64,000 nt of DNA from Deltaproteobacteria bacterium. GTDB taxonomy: Bacteria; Myxococcota; Myxococcia; SLRQ01. Position numbers and translations under genes: made by a program. Where the stretch lies: NCBI GenBank assembly GCA_029210625.1, contig JARGFU010000010.1, positions 1-64,000 of the forward strand. Reading direction: 5' to 3'. The notes beneath the pieces are model-generated. The model was not told where the DNA came from, searched no databases, and saw only the letters and a list, made by a program, of their open reading frames with translations. Shown in pieces: positions 8,598-18,020 of this stretch; within the stretch, counting starts at the first letter, position 1, and every line of letters begins with the position of its first letter.

Positions 8598-11318
8598 ATG
8601 GCGAAGAAGCGCGTCTATGAGATTGCGAAGGAAGTCGGCCTCTCCAACAAAGAGGTCGTCGACCGACTCCAGGAGATGGGATTCGATGTGAAGTCCCATT
8701 CCTCCAGCCTCGAGGAGATCGAGGCCGAGTCCGCCCTTGCGAGGCTCCGTGGTGATGCCCCGGCGGTCGAAGAGCCGAAGAAGGCCGTCTCCGCGGTCGG
8801 CGTCGTTCGCCGCCGCCGCAAGCGGACCACCGAGGATGGCGAGGTCGTGACCACGACCCGCGTCGTCCCGGGCGACGAGGCCAACACGGAAGAGGTGCTC
8901 TCCACCCAGGGCGTCGAGGCCGTCGCCGAGGTCGAGGAGGCCGAGGCCGAGACGGGCTACGACGCCGAGGGGTACGAGAGCGAGGCCGACGAGGCCGAGG
9001 GGTACGAGAGCGAGGCGGCCGAGTCGGACGCCGAGTACGAGGCCGCCGAGTACGAGGGCACCGAGGCTGCCGCCGAGGGAGAGGCCGTCCAGGCCGCCCA
9101 GGGCGAGGCGGTCGAGGCCGCCGCCGAGGGTGAGGCCGCCGAGGGCGAGGCGTCCGCCGAGGCGGGCACCGCCGCGGCCGAGCAGCCGAAGCTCACCGAG
9201 CCCACCGCCACCCAGGCCGTGGTCATCTCCCGTCCCCTGATCCCGGTGGCCCCCAAGGTCCCGCCGGGGCCGCGGACCCCGGCCGGCTCGCGCCGGATCG
9301 GCCCGGTGAAGGAGTACCAGGTCGTCACCGACTCGCTCGGCCGCGGCCGCGAGTTCGTGGACGTCACCAAGGACAAGGCCGGCAAGAAGAAGACCCCGGG
9401 CGGCCAGCGGCGCGCCAAGGAGGCCTTCACCAAGCGCGAGCTGATCACCCTGGCGCGGGACCGGGCCTACATCCCGGTGCGCGGCCGCAAGAAGCGCCCC
9501 ACCAAGAAGGGCAAGAAGACCGAGGTCACCGTGGCAGCCGAGCACAAGCGGGTGATCAAGGTCGAGGAGACCATCACCGTCTCCGAGTTGGCCAAGCAGA
9601 TGGGCGTGCGGCTCAACGACATGATCCGCAAGCTCATGCAGATGGGCTCGCCGGCCTCGGCCAACCAGTCCCTCGACGTCGAGACCGCCTCCCTGGCCGC
9701 CGAGGAGTTCGGCTTCAGGATCGAGAAGATCGGCCTCGAGCTCGAGCAGATCATCGACACCGGTGGTGAGATCGATGAGTCCGATCTCGTCCGCCGGCCG
9801 CCGGTCATCACGGTCATGGGGCACGTCGACCACGGCAAGACCTCGCTGCTCGACTACATCCGGCACAGCCGGGTGGCGGCGAAGGAGGCGGGCGGGATCA
9901 CCCAGCACGTCGGCGCCTACTCGGTGCCGGTGGGTGGCTCCTCCATCACCTTCATCGACACCCCGGGCCACGAGGCCTTCACCGCCATGCGGGCCCGCGG
10001 CGCCCAGATCACCGACATCGTGATCCTCGTCGTCGCGGCCGACGACTCGGTGATGCCCCAGACCATCGAGGCCATCGCCCACGCCCGCGAGGCGAAGGTG
10101 CCGGTGATCGTGGCGGTCAACAAGTGCGACCTGCCCCAGGCCAACCCCGAGCGGGTCCGGCAGAACCTCACCGAGCACAACCTCATCCCCGAGGAGTGGG
10201 GCGGTGACATCATCGTCGTGAACGTCTCCGCCAAGACCGGGGACGGGGTCGACAAGCTGCTCGAGATGATCGACCTGCAGGCCGAGATGCTCGAGCTGCG
10301 GGCCAACCCCAACCGCGCCGCGGAAGGCCGGGTCATCGAGGCCCGCATCGAGCGTGGCCGGGGCGCCGTGGCGACCCTCCTCGTCCAGGAGGGCGTGCTC
10401 AAGCGGGGTGACTTCGTCTTCTCCGGCTCGACCATCGGCAAGGTGAAGGTCCTCACCGACGACCAGCGCAAGGTGGTCAAGGAGATCGGCCCGGGCTTCC
10501 CGGCCGAGATCCAGGGCCTCGACGGCGTGCCCGCCGCGGGCGACGCCTTCTACGTGGTCAGCGACGAGAAGGCCGCGCGGGAGCTGGCCGCGAAGGCTGC
10601 CGAGCAGAAGCGCAGCGACGGCCTCGCCGGCGACGCCCGGATGGCCAAGGGCGGCAGCCTCGAGGACATCCTGGCCAAGATGAAGGGGAGCGAGGCACCG
10701 GAGCAGAAGGAGCTCAAGGTCGTCCTGCGCGCCGACGTCCAGGGCACCCTGGAGGCCGTGGCCGCCACCCTGGAGAAGCTCGCCACCGAGAAGGTGAAGG
10801 TCACCATCATCCAGAAGGCGGTGGGTGCCATCTCCGAGTCGGACGTCATGCTGGTCACCGCCTCCGGCGGGATGATCGTCGGCTTCAACACCAAGGCCGA
10901 CCCGAAGGCGAAGAAGCTCGCCGAGCACGAGAAGATCGAGATCCGGACCTACGACGTCATCTACAACGCCGTGGACGACATCAAGCTGGCGATGGCCGGC
11001 ATGCTGGACGTGGTGCGCAAGGAGAACAACATCGGCCGGGCCGAGGTGCGCGACGTCTTCCGGATCCGCGGCAAGGGCGCCATCGCCGGCTGCGCGGTGG
11101 TCGACGGCAAGATCCTGCGCAGCGCCTGGGTGCGGGTGCTCCGCGGCGACGCGCCGATCTTCGAGGGCAAGCTCGACGGCCTCAAGCGCTTCAAGGAGGA
11201 CGTCAAGGAGGTGCCCAACGGCATGGAGTGTGGTGTCAGCATCGCCAACTTCAACGATGTCCAGGCGGGTGACATCCTCGTGGCCTTCGAGGTCGAGGAA
11301 GTTCGCCCCTCGCTCTAG
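8598..11318 (+). CDS. infB: Translation initiation factor IF-2
   Basis: 906 residues. An IF2_N helical domain at 1-50 ([20 protein letters not shown]) is followed by a long acidic Glu/Ala/Tyr-rich linker (about 110-195) with near-repeats such as [20 protein letters not shown], then a basic Lys-rich stretch and a second IF2_N-like unit ([24 protein letters not shown]). The GTPase domain has G1 GHVDHGKTS near residue 408, G3 DTPGHEAF and G4 NKCD, and domains II-IV complete the protein. It delivers fMet-tRNA to the 30S subunit. ylxR (DUF448), often found between nusA and infB, is absent. Confidence 0.97.
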   Translation: MAKKRVYEIAKEVGLSNKEVVDRLQEMGFDVKSHSSSLEEIEAESALARLRGDAPAVEEPKKAVSAVGVVRRRRKRTTEDGEVVTTTRVVPGDEANTEEVLSTQGVEAVAEVEEAEAETGYDAEGYESEADEAEGYESEAAESDAEYEAAEYEGTEAAAEGEAVQAAQGEAVEAAAEGEAAEGEASAEAGTAAAEQPKLTEPTATQAVVISRPLIPVAPKVPPGPRTPAGSRRIGPVKEYQVVTDSLGRGREFVDVTKDKAGKKKTPGGQRRAKEAFTKRELITLARDRAYIPVRGRKKRPTKKGKKTEVTVAAEHKRVIKVEETITVSELAKQMGVRLNDMIRKLMQMGSPASANQSLDVETASLAAEEFGFRIEKIGLELEQIIDTGGEIDESDLVRRPPVITVMGHVDHGKTSLLDYIRHSRVAAKEAGGITQHVGAYSVPVGGSSITFIDTPGHEAFTAMRARGAQITDIVILVVAADDSVMPQTIEAIAHAREAKVPVIVAVNKCDLPQANPERVRQNLTEHNLIPEEWGGDIIVVNVSAKTGDGVDKLLEMIDLQAEMLELRANPNRAAEGRVIEARIERGRGAVATLLVQEGVLKRGDFVFSGSTIGKVKVLTDDQRKVVKEIGPGFPAEIQGLDGVPAAGDAFYVVSDEKAARELAAKAAEQKRSDGLAGDARMAKGGSLEDILAKMKGSEAPEQKELKVVLRADVQGTLEAVAATLEKLATEKVKVTIIQKAVGAISESDVMLVTASGGMIVGFNTKADPKAKKLAEHEKIEIRTYDVIYNAVDDIKLAMAGMLDVVRKENNIGRAEVRDVFRIRGKGAIAGCAVVDGKILRSAWVRVLRGDAPIFEGKLDGLKRFKEDVKEVPNGMECGVSIANFNDVQAGDILVAFEVEEVRPSL

Positions 11319-11340
11319 GTAGAACGCGGCGGTCGTCGAG

Positions 11341-11784
11341 ATGATGGTTGGAGTCCTCCGTCTGCAGCTCATGCTGCCAGGTACCGCTTCTCTGAAGGAG
11401 AAGAGGGCGATCCTGCGGCGTCTGCTCGATCGGGTGCGGGGGCGCTTCCACATCGCCGCGGCCGAGGTGGGTGAGCACGACCTGCACCAGAGCGCCGTGA
11501 TCGGCTTCTCCACCGTGGGCGCCGACGGCGCGAAGGTGGCCCGGGTGCTGGAGCGGGTGACCAAGTTCATCGAGGGGACCGGCCTGGTGGAGGTCGCTGC
11601 GGTGGAGGAAGAGGTCGTCCGCTACGACGAGCTCGAGGAGACCCCCACCTCGCTCGCCGAGAAGTACGGCCTGCCCGAGCTCGAGGAGCGGATCCAGGAG
11701 GAGGAGCGGGCCGCCGGCCGAGCTGCCTTCCGGCCCGGGAGCCTCGGCCTCGGCTCGAACAAGATCAGCGAGGAGGGAGGATGA
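11341..11784 (+). CDS. DUF503 family (YlxP-like) protein
   Basis: 147 residues. The first 95 match DUF503 (VGVLRLQLMLPGTASLKEKR ... VAEVGEHDLHQSAVIGF style blocks), a small family regularly found between infB and rbfA and suspected to act in ribosome assembly. The normal family length is about 90-95, so about 50 residues are an added C-terminal tail rich in Glu, Arg and Gly. The tail runs into a 4-nt overlap with rbfA, implying coupled translation. Confidence 0.88.
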   Translation: MMVGVLRLQLMLPGTASLKEKRAILRRLLDRVRGRFHIAAAEVGEHDLHQSAVIGFSTVGADGAKVARVLERVTKFIEGTGLVEVAAVEEEVVRYDELEETPTSLAEKYGLPELEERIQEEERAAGRAAFRPGSLGLGSNKISEEGG

Positions 11785-12167
11785 GCCATCGTCCCGTCCG
11801 GCTCGGAGGCGTCATCCAGCGTGAGCTCACGACCCTGCTCCAGCGGGGCAAGCTCAAGGACCCGCGGATCAGCGCGCTGACCACCTTCACCGGGGTCGAG
11901 CTCTCGAAGGACCTCTCCCACGCCACCGTCTACTTCTCGGTGATGGGCCAGGAGGAGCGGGTCTCGGAGACCGAGGCCGGCCTCGTCGCCGCGCGCGGCT
12001 TCCTCCAGCGGCACCTCGCTCGCGTGCTCGAGGTGCGCAGCGTGCCCGCGCTGCGCTTCGCCTACGACACCTCCCTCGACCGGGGGGCCCGGATGGAGGA
12101 GATCCTCTCCGGCCTCCCCGAGCTCTCGTCCAGCGCCCCGGCGGCCGGCGCGGACGACGAGGAATGA
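11781..12167 (+). CDS. rbfA: Ribosome-binding factor A
   Basis: 128 residues, near the family norm. The KH-like fold is seen in RPVRLGGVIQRELTTLLQ, DPRISALTTFTGVELSKDLSHATVYFSV and LRFAYDTSLDRGARMEEIL. It assists late 16S processing of the 30S subunit at low temperature in E. coli. The start overlaps the DUF503 stop. The last 15 residues are an acidic Ala/Ser tail. Confidence 0.95.
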   Translation: MSHRPVRLGGVIQRELTTLLQRGKLKDPRISALTTFTGVELSKDLSHATVYFSVMGQEERVSETEAGLVAARGFLQRHLARVLEVRSVPALRFAYDTSLDRGARMEEILSGLPELSSSAPAAGADDEE

Positions 12168-12196
12168 GTTTGCTTTTCAAGGTGATTTTCGGGCGC

Positions 12197-12202
12197 TAGA
12201 TT
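12197..12202 (+). promoter_or_regulatory. Possible internal -10 element before nrnA
   Basis: TAGATT lies 32 nt before the preferred nrnA start, with TTTTCA 17 bp upstream as a weak -35. GGGC...TAGA and TCTAGCCC around it could also pair as a bulged hairpin. This 67-nt gap is the only AT-richer spot inside the operon's second half. Confidence 0.3.
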
Positions 12203-12234
12203 GTGGGTCTAGCCCGATGACACCGGGAGGAGCC

Positions 12235-13200
12235 GTGCTGGATCGAATCGTCGATACCATTCGCGGGGGAGCGCGCTTTCTGGTGGCCGCGCATCAGAGG
12301 CCCGATGGGGATGCGCTCGGCTCCAGCCTGGCCATCAGCCTCGCCCTGCGAGAGATGGGCAAGGAGGTGGTGCACTTCGCCCCCGACGACCTGCCCTACA
12401 ACTTCCGCTTCCTCCCCGGGGTCGACGAGATCGCCTCGACCCTCCCCGAGGGTCCGCCCTTCGACGCGACCTTCGTCTGCGACACGCCCCGCCAGGAGGC
12501 CTTGCCCGAGGCGCTCTGGGCGAAGCAGGGGCTGCTGGGCACCCTGGTGAACATCGATCATCACCGGGACAGCGAGGCCTTCGGGGATCTGAACTACATC
12601 GACCCGACCGCCGCGGCGGTGGGCGTCATGATCTGGCGGATCCTCCAGGCCCTCGGGCATCCGGTCAGCGAGCCGGTCGCCGTCGGGCTCTACACCGCCA
12701 TCCTCACCGACACCGGCTCCTTCCGCTACGACTGCACCGACCCGGAGTGCATGCGGGTCACCGGCGAGCTCATCGCGGCGGGGGTGCACCCCTGGGAGAT
12801 GGCCTCCCGGATCTACGAGTCCCAGCCCGAGGCGCGCCTGCGCCTGCTCGCCAGCGCCCTGCAGACCCTGGAGGTCTCCCACGCCGGGCAGTACGCGACC
12901 CTGACCGTCTTCCAGGAGACCCTGCGCTCCTGCGGCGCGACCCCGGACATGCTCGACGGCTTCGTGAACCACGCCCGCTCCGTCGACGGGGTCGAGGTCG
13001 CGGCGCTCTTCGTCGAGCTCCCGGAGGGAGGCTTCAAGGTCTCCTTCCGCAGCCGGGGCAACGTCCCCCTCCAGCGCGTCGGCGAGCGCCTCGGGGGCAA
13101 CGGCTCCCGCAACGCCGCCAGCGCCCTGATCCCGGGTGAGCTGGCCTCGGCCAAGGCCCTGGCCTCCGAGGCCGTCACCGAGATCATCCCCGCCCCCTGA
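12235..13200 (+). CDS. nrnA: DHH/DHHA1 phosphoesterase, NrnA type
   Basis: About 321 residues. DHH domain motifs: AHQRPDGDALGSS, VCDTPR, NIDHHRDS (the name-giving Asp-His-His) and YTAILTDTGSFRY. A DHHA1 domain follows and ends in the glycine-rich VGERLGGNGSRNAAS. NrnA enzymes degrade 2-5-nt RNAs and dephosphorylate pAp. I prefer the GTG at 12235 because GGGAGGAG lies directly before it; the ATG at 12217 has no ribosome-binding site. The gene sits between rbfA and truB, a common order. Confidence 0.92.
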   Translation: MLDRIVDTIRGGARFLVAAHQRPDGDALGSSLAISLALREMGKEVVHFAPDDLPYNFRFLPGVDEIASTLPEGPPFDATFVCDTPRQEALPEALWAKQGLLGTLVNIDHHRDSEAFGDLNYIDPTAAAVGVMIWRILQALGHPVSEPVAVGLYTAILTDTGSFRYDCTDPECMRVTGELIAAGVHPWEMASRIYESQPEARLRLLASALQTLEVSHAGQYATLTVFQETLRSCGATPDMLDGFVNHARSVDGVEVAALFVELPEGGFKVSFRSRGNVPLQRVGERLGGNGSRNAASALIPGELASAKALASEAVTEIIPAP

Positions 13201-13215
13201 AGCGAGACCGACACC

Positions 13216-14172
13216 ATGAGCAAGCCAGGGGGCGGCACGCCCCGCCCACCGGATCCCGCCGGGATCCTGGTCGTGGACAAGCCGCGGGGTCCGACCTCGC
13301 ACGACATCGTCTCGAGCGTCCGCCGCTTCCTGAAGGTCAAGCGGGCGGGGCACACCGGCACCCTCGATCCGATGGCCGAGGGGGTCCTGGTGGTCTGCCT
13401 GGGCGAGGCGACGAAGCTCGCCGGTCACCTCACCGACACCGACAAGGGGTACGAGTGCACCGTGAGGCTCGGGGTGTCGACCGACTCCCACGACGCCACC
13501 GGTGAGGTGCTCGAGGAGCGGCCGGTGGAGGTCGAGCGGGAGCAGGTCGAGGAGGCCCTCGAGGCCTTCCGCGGCCAGATCGCCCAGGTGCCGCCGATGT
13601 TCTCCGCCCTCAAGAAGGACGGGCGGCGCCTCTACGAGCTCGCCCGGGAGGGCGAGACGGTCGAGCGCGAGCCGCGGATCGTCACCATCCACGCCCTGGA
13701 GCTGAAGCGCTTCGAGCCGCCCGAGCTCGACCTCTCGATCCAGTGCAGCAAGGGCACCTACATCCGCACCCTGGCCCACGATCTCGGCGAGGCCCTGGGC
13801 TGCGGGGCGCACCTCTCCGCGCTGGTCCGCAGCCGGGTCGGTGCCTTCACCCTCGAGCAGGCCGTGTCCCTCGAGCGCATCAAGGAGGCCCGGGATCCCG
13901 AGGTCCGGGAGGCGCTGCGCGCCGAGCTCCTGCCCATGGGTGAGGCGCTCCCCGACTGGCCCCTGATCCGCCTGAGCAAGCGCGGCGTCCGCGACGTGCG
14001 CCACGGCCGGGCGGTCGGGCTGGGCGAGCTCGCCGCCAGCGGGGGTGGGGGCCTGCGCCCCGGACAGAAGGTGCGCATCGTGGATCCCGAGGGAGACCTG
14101 GTCGCCATCGGAGAGATGAAGACCCACGGCCTGCAGCCGACGCGGGTCTTCCAGGCCCAGCCCGCGCCATGA
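13216..14172 (+). CDS. truB: tRNA pseudouridine(55) synthase TruB
   Basis: 318 residues. Catalytic D51 lies in [13 protein letters not shown]. Other family blocks are [58 protein letters not shown] and [20 protein letters not shown]. It converts U55 of the tRNA T-loop to pseudouridine. The C-terminal PUA-like part is present ([20 protein letters not shown]). The stop overlaps dtd by 4 nt. Confidence 0.96.
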   Translation: MSKPGGGTPRPPDPAGILVVDKPRGPTSHDIVSSVRRFLKVKRAGHTGTLDPMAEGVLVVCLGEATKLAGHLTDTDKGYECTVRLGVSTDSHDATGEVLEERPVEVEREQVEEALEAFRGQIAQVPPMFSALKKDGRRLYELAREGETVEREPRIVTIHALELKRFEPPELDLSIQCSKGTYIRTLAHDLGEALGCGAHLSALVRSRVGAFTLEQAVSLERIKEARDPEVREALRAELLPMGEALPDWPLIRLSKRGVRDVRHGRAVGLGELAASGGGGLRPGQKVRIVDPEGDLVAIGEMKTHGLQPTRVFQAQPAP

Positions 14173-14618
14173 GGATGGTCGTCCAGCGGGTCTCCCGCGC
14201 GCTGGTCGCCGTGGAGGAGCGGACCGTCGGTGAGATCGGCCCCGGGCTCCTCGTCTTCCTGGGCGTCGGCAAGGGCGACGGCCCCGCCGAGGTGGAGTGG
14301 GCGATCTCCAAGATCGCCGGCCTGCGGATCTTCGAGGACGCGGCCGGGAAGATGAACCTCTCGGTGGATCAGATCGCCGGCGCCGTCCTCCTGGTCTCGC
14401 AGTTCACCCTCTACGGGGACGTGCGCAAGGGGCGCCGCCCGGCCTTCATCGACGCCGCCGATCCCGAGACGGCCGATCGCCTCTACCAGGAGGTGGGGGA
14501 GGGCCTGCGCGCCCTGGGGCTGGAGGTCCAGACGGGCACCTTCCAGGCCCACATGGAGGTCGAGCTCCTCAACGACGGCCCGGTGACGATCCTCCTCGAC
14601 TCGGACAGGCGTTTCTGA
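14169..14618 (+). CDS. dtd: D-aminoacyl-tRNA deacylase
   Basis: 149 residues, the usual length. It hydrolyses D-amino acids mis-attached to tRNA, a translation quality-control step. Signature blocks are [23 protein letters not shown], the active-site loop [10 protein letters not shown] and the C-terminal [13 protein letters not shown] (the family usually shows NGPVT). It overlaps truB by ATGA, so expression is coupled. Confidence 0.95.
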   Translation: MRMVVQRVSRALVAVEERTVGEIGPGLLVFLGVGKGDGPAEVEWAISKIAGLRIFEDAAGKMNLSVDQIAGAVLLVSQFTLYGDVRKGRRPAFIDAADPETADRLYQEVGEGLRALGLEVQTGTFQAHMEVELLNDGPVTILLDSDRRF

Positions 14619-14633
14619 ATTAACCCCTCCACC

Positions 14634-14978
14634 ATGTCCGACTGCCTCTTCTGCAAGATCGCCAAGGGTGAGATCCCGGCCAAGGTGGTGCACCAGACCG
14701 ACGATCTCCTCGCCTTCGAGGACATCGCGCCCCAGGCGCCCACCCACGTCCTCATCATCCCGCGGCAGCACATCGCCACGGTGAACGACCTCGAGGAGGA
14801 GAGCGCGGGGCTGGTGGGAGAGCTCTTCCTGGCGGCCAAGGCCATCGCGGCCGAGCGCGGGCACGAGGAGGGCGGCTACCGGCTGGTGATGAACTGCGGC
14901 GAGGGCGCCGGTCAGAGCGTCTTCCACCTCCACCTGCACCTGCTGGCCGGCCGCGCCCTGCAGTGGCCCCCGGGCTGA
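14634..14978 (+). CDS. HIT family hydrolase (HINT-like)
   Basis: 114 residues. Histidine-triad motif HLHLHLL (His98, 100 and 102) near the C-terminus, an N-terminal CLFCKIAKGEIPAKVV block with a Cys pair, and the FEDIAPQAPTHVLIIPRQH core. HINT proteins hydrolyse adenosine phosphoramidates and aminoacyl-adenylates, which fits its neighbours in tRNA handling. The stop overlaps the trmI start by one base (TGATG). Confidence 0.93.
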   Translation: MSDCLFCKIAKGEIPAKVVHQTDDLLAFEDIAPQAPTHVLIIPRQHIATVNDLEEESAGLVGELFLAAKAIAAERGHEEGGYRLVMNCGEGAGQSVFHLHLHLLAGRALQWPPG

Positions 14979-15832
14979 TGCGCACCGGCCCCTTTCAGGC
15001 AGGCGACGCCGTGATCTTCGTCGATCAGAAGGCCCGCCGCTACTTCACCGTCCTCAAGGAGGGCGGCCGCAAGGACATCCGCGGTCAGGTCTTCCAGCAC
15101 GACGACATCATCGGGCAGCCCGGCGGTATCAGCCTCGACTCGGACAAGGGCAAGCCCTTCACCATTGTCCGGGCGACCCTGCCGGACTACGTGGTGCAGA
15201 TGCCGCGCTACGCCACGGTGATCTACCCCAAGGACCTGGCGACCATCCTCCTCTGGGGGGACATCGGCCCGGGCCTCAAGTGCCTCGAGGCCGGCCTCGG
15301 CAGCGCCGGGCTGGCCCTGGCGCTCCTGCGGGCCATCGGCTCCGAGGGGCACCTCACCTCCTACGACGTGCGCACCGAGGCCATCAACCGGGGCAAGAAG
15401 AACGTCGAGGCCTTCTTCGGCGCTCAGCCCGAGAACCACACCATCAAGGTCGCCGACGTCTACGCCGGCATCGACGAGACCGAGCTCGATCGGATCATCC
15501 TCGACGTGCCGGAGCCCTGGCAGGTGGTGCCCCACGCCGCCCGCGCCCTGAAGCCCGGCGGGATCTTCGTGGCCTACTCGCCCACGGTCCTCCAGGTGGA
15601 CCGCACCGGCGAGGCCCTCCGGCGGGAGCGGGCCTTCACCGACCTGCAGACGACCGAGACCCTCATGCGGCCCTGGTTCGTCTCGCGCGCGAGCGTGCGG
15701 CCCGAGCTGCAGATGATCGGCCACACCGGCTTCCTCACCTTCGCCCGCTGCATCGTGCCGCCGCCGCAGAAGATGGCCGAGGAGGCTGCGGAGGAGGCAG
15801 AGACCGAGGTGGCGGAGCCCACCGACGCGTAG
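14978..15832 (+). CDS. trmI: tRNA (adenine-N1)-methyltransferase TrmI family
   Basis: 284 residues from the ATG at 14978, chosen for its TGATG overlap with the HIT gene. A TrmI N-terminal beta domain (1-75) precedes a Rossmann SAM-methyltransferase: motif I CLEAGLGSAGLALALLRA, acidic loop SYDVRTEAINRGKKNVEAFFG, and LDRIILDVPEPWQVV. The family methylates A58 in the T-loop, the region also modified by TruB upstream. The last 25 residues are an acidic Glu/Ala tail. It is the last gene of the operon. Confidence 0.92.
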   Translation: MRTGPFQAGDAVIFVDQKARRYFTVLKEGGRKDIRGQVFQHDDIIGQPGGISLDSDKGKPFTIVRATLPDYVVQMPRYATVIYPKDLATILLWGDIGPGLKCLEAGLGSAGLALALLRAIGSEGHLTSYDVRTEAINRGKKNVEAFFGAQPENHTIKVADVYAGIDETELDRIILDVPEPWQVVPHAARALKPGGIFVAYSPTVLQVDRTGEALRRERAFTDLQTTETLMRPWFVSRASVRPELQMIGHTGFLTFARCIVPPPQKMAEEAAEEAETEVAEPTDA

Positions 15833-15853
15833 GCTCGGTGACAGTGCTGGACG

Positions 15854-16027
15854 GCTGCGAGCTGCGAGCTATGAGCTCGCTCGTGGGCCTGCGGTGGGTT
15901 CGGGTCGTTTCGTCACCTGACGTCATGCCACTGCCAGCCGATGCGGGCGCCTTCACCACGGTAGAGAGGTCGAGGCGCTATCGGGCCAGCACGGCAGAGC
16001 TCACAGCTCACAGCTCACAGCTCACAG
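15854..16027. repeat. Inverted arrays of a 7-bp repeat (GCTRYGA)
   Basis: Left array: GCTGCGA (15854-15860), GCTGCGA, GCTATGA, then GCT at 15875. Right array: four copies of AGCTCAC (15998-16025) plus AG, which read on the other strand as GCTGTGA repeats. The two arrays face each other across about 120 bp and could pair into a long imperfect stem. They fill most of the 212-bp gap between trmI and the Cys-rich gene. No ORF is contained. Possibly a small mobile repeat or a transcript end. Confidence 0.6.
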
Positions 16028-16044
16028 CCCTCCGCGAGACCGCG

Positions 16045-17907
16045 CTACCTCCGCTGACACAGCGGCTGACTGACGTCGAAGACGCTGTCTCCGTCCACGT
16101 CGAAGAGCTCCGAGAGGCAGCGGAAGCCCGAGGGGCAGTCGGCGTCGCTGCAGCAGGTGTCGGTGCAGTAGGGCGGGGCCCCCGTCTTGTCCTCGAAGCA
16201 CCAGGCGCTGCGGCAGGGGGTGTGGTCGGCCCGGTTGCAGGGGCTGCCCACCGGGGCGGTGCCCGTGGGAGGCATGGCGCCGCAGGCCCGGAAGAGCCCC
16301 TCGGCGCCGGGCCGCTGCACCGGCTGGCAGGTGAAGCCCGTCGGGCAGTCGGTGCTCTTGCAGCAGGGGTCCGCGCAGATCGAGCCGGGCGGGGTGCCCA
16401 TGCAGTTGCCCCGCATGCACTGATCGTTGGAGGAGCAGGCGTCGCCGGTGGTCCCGCCGAAGCCCCGGGGGAAGCAGATGGTGCGCACCTCGTCGATGTA
16501 GTTGCCGTCGAAGTCGCCGATGAGAAGGGTGCAGGCGTCCCCCGAGAGGCAGTCGCGGTCGTGCTGGCAGGAGTCGGTGCAGGCGCCCACCAGGGTCAGG
16601 CACATCCCCGACTGGCAGGTGTTCACGGTGCCCGAGCAGGCGGTCCCCATGGGGCTGGGGCCGTAGTCCTTCCCGATGAGGGTCTCGTGCAGGCAGAAGG
16701 AGGTCCCCGGCGGAGGGATCGCGTAGCAGTTGAAGTCGACCGGGCACTGGTGGGTGGCGGAGCAGGCCCGGGTGCAGCGGCCCTGTCCGTCCCCGAGGAT
16801 CACGCAGTAGTCGTCGGCGCACTGCTCGTGGGTGGTGCAGTTCTGACCCAGGGGCACCGTGCCCCGCGGCTCGCAGGCACCCAGGTAGGGATCGCAGAGC
16901 GAGCCGGTGGTGCAGCCGGTGGTGGTGCAGTCGCTGCTGCCGTCCGCCACGCAGGTGCCCCCCGCGCAGAGGGGGAAGGGGGCCGAGCAGTCGGCGTTGG
17001 TGGAGCAGGTGGTGGTGGCGGTGCCGCAGCGGCCGGTGGAGGTGTTGCAGGTGCCGGTGGTGCAGCCGGTGGTGGTGCAGCCGGCGGTGCAGCTCCCGCC
17101 CACGCAGATCGCCGCCGGGGGGGAGCAGTTCGCGTCGCTGATGCAGCCGCCCGTGCCGCTCTCGCAGCGGCCGGTGCTGGTGTTGCAGCTCCACTCGGTG
17201 CCGCAGCCGCCGGGGGTGCAGCCGTCGATGCAGCTCCCCGAGTGGCAGATCCGGGCCGGGGCGCCGCACTCGGCGTCGGAGGTGCAGCTGCCGTCGGACT
17301 CGCAGCGCCCGGTGGCGGCCAGGCAGGTCCAGCCCGTGCTGCAGCCGGTGTCGCCGCAGCCGGGGACGCAGGCGCCGCCCTCGCAGATCCGGGCCGGAGG
17401 AGAGCACTGGGCGTCGGTGCTGCAGCCGCCCACCGGTTGGCAGCGGCCGGTGCTGGCCTCGCAGGTGTCGGTCCCGCTGCAGCCGCTCTGCGCGCAGCCG
17501 GGGACGCAGGCGCCGCCCTCGCAGATGGTCTGCGGCGGGCTGCAGTCGAGGTCGCGGGTGCAGCCCGGATCACCGATGCAGGTGCCCGTGGCCAGATCGC
17601 AGCGCTCCAGGGAGCCGCAGGCGGCGTCGCTGGTGCAGCCGGTGGTGCTCACGCACTTCCCGGTGAGGGCCTCGCAGCGCTCGCCGGCGCGGCAGTCGGT
17701 GTCCACCGAGCAGGGGCCGTCCCGGGCCGGGACGCAGACGCCCTGCTCGCAGATCTCTCCGCCCGCGCACTCTCGATCCTCGAGGCAGAAGCCCGCGTCG
17801 CTGCAGGTCTCTCCCTCGCAGTCGCCCTTCTTCGGACAGCCGGCGCTGGCGAGGGTCGAGAGGAAGAGCAGCGCCGTCAGCAGGCAGGTGCGGGTCCCGG
17901 GGTGCAT
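16045..17907 (-). CDS. Secreted Cys-rich repeat protein
   Basis: 620 residues. An N-terminal signal (LLTALLFLSTLASAGC) ends in a weak lipobox. The protein is about 11% Cys, arranged in repeats of the form C-x-S/T-DADC-x3-P-x2-IC-x-GG-C-V-x-GC-x4-C-x6-C-x3-TGRC, repeated about eight times through residue 330. A second half has looser Cys-rich units (QCPVDFNCY, CCKSTDCPTGFTCQ). Such Dickkopf/EGF-like Cys repeats are common in myxobacterial surface lipoproteins; their binding partners are unknown. It is monocistronic, with a palindrome at its start. Confidence 0.85.
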   Translation of the reverse strand: MHPGTRTCLLTALLFLSTLASAGCPKKGDCEGETCSDAGFCLEDRECAGGEICEQGVCVPARDGPCSVDTDCRAGERCEALTGKCVSTTGCTSDAACGSLERCDLATGTCIGDPGCTRDLDCSPPQTICEGGACVPGCAQSGCSGTDTCEASTGRCQPVGGCSTDAQCSPPARICEGGACVPGCGDTGCSTGWTCLAATGRCESDGSCTSDAECGAPARICHSGSCIDGCTPGGCGTEWSCNTSTGRCESGTGGCISDANCSPPAAICVGGSCTAGCTTTGCTTGTCNTSTGRCGTATTTCSTNADCSAPFPLCAGGTCVADGSSDCTTTGCTTGSLCDPYLGACEPRGTVPLGQNCTTHEQCADDYCVILGDGQGRCTRACSATHQCPVDFNCYAIPPPGTSFCLHETLIGKDYGPSPMGTACSGTVNTCQSGMCLTLVGACTDSCQHDRDCLSGDACTLLIGDFDGNYIDEVRTICFPRGFGGTTGDACSSNDQCMRGNCMGTPPGSICADPCCKSTDCPTGFTCQPVQRPGAEGLFRACGAMPPTGTAPVGSPCNRADHTPCRSAWCFEDKTGAPPYCTDTCCSDADCPSGFRCLSELFDVDGDSVFDVSQPLCQRR

Positions 17908-17911
17908 TCTC

Positions 17912-17925
17912 GGAAGCTAGCTTCC
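17912..17925 (-). promoter_or_regulatory. 14-bp palindrome over the presumed -10 of the Cys-rich gene
   Basis: GGAAGCTAGCTTCC is a perfect palindrome lying 4 nt before the ATG at 17907. On the minus strand it contains TAGCTT, a -10-like hexamer 6 nt from the start codon. It could be an operator over a leaderless promoter. The spacer to the divergent metzincin gene is 113 bp. Confidence 0.4.
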
Positions 17926-18020
17926 CACCAGCGCCGCCACCCTGACAACCGGCCGTAGGCAAGGTGGGGGGGGCTTGCTACCTTCTGCGCCCGAACGTCT
18001 CTTCTCACGGGAGGTGGGGA

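Noticed and set aside
15980-16030. CRISPR-like array because of repeated units
   Set aside because: The units are 7 bp tandem copies without spacers, and no cas gene is present.
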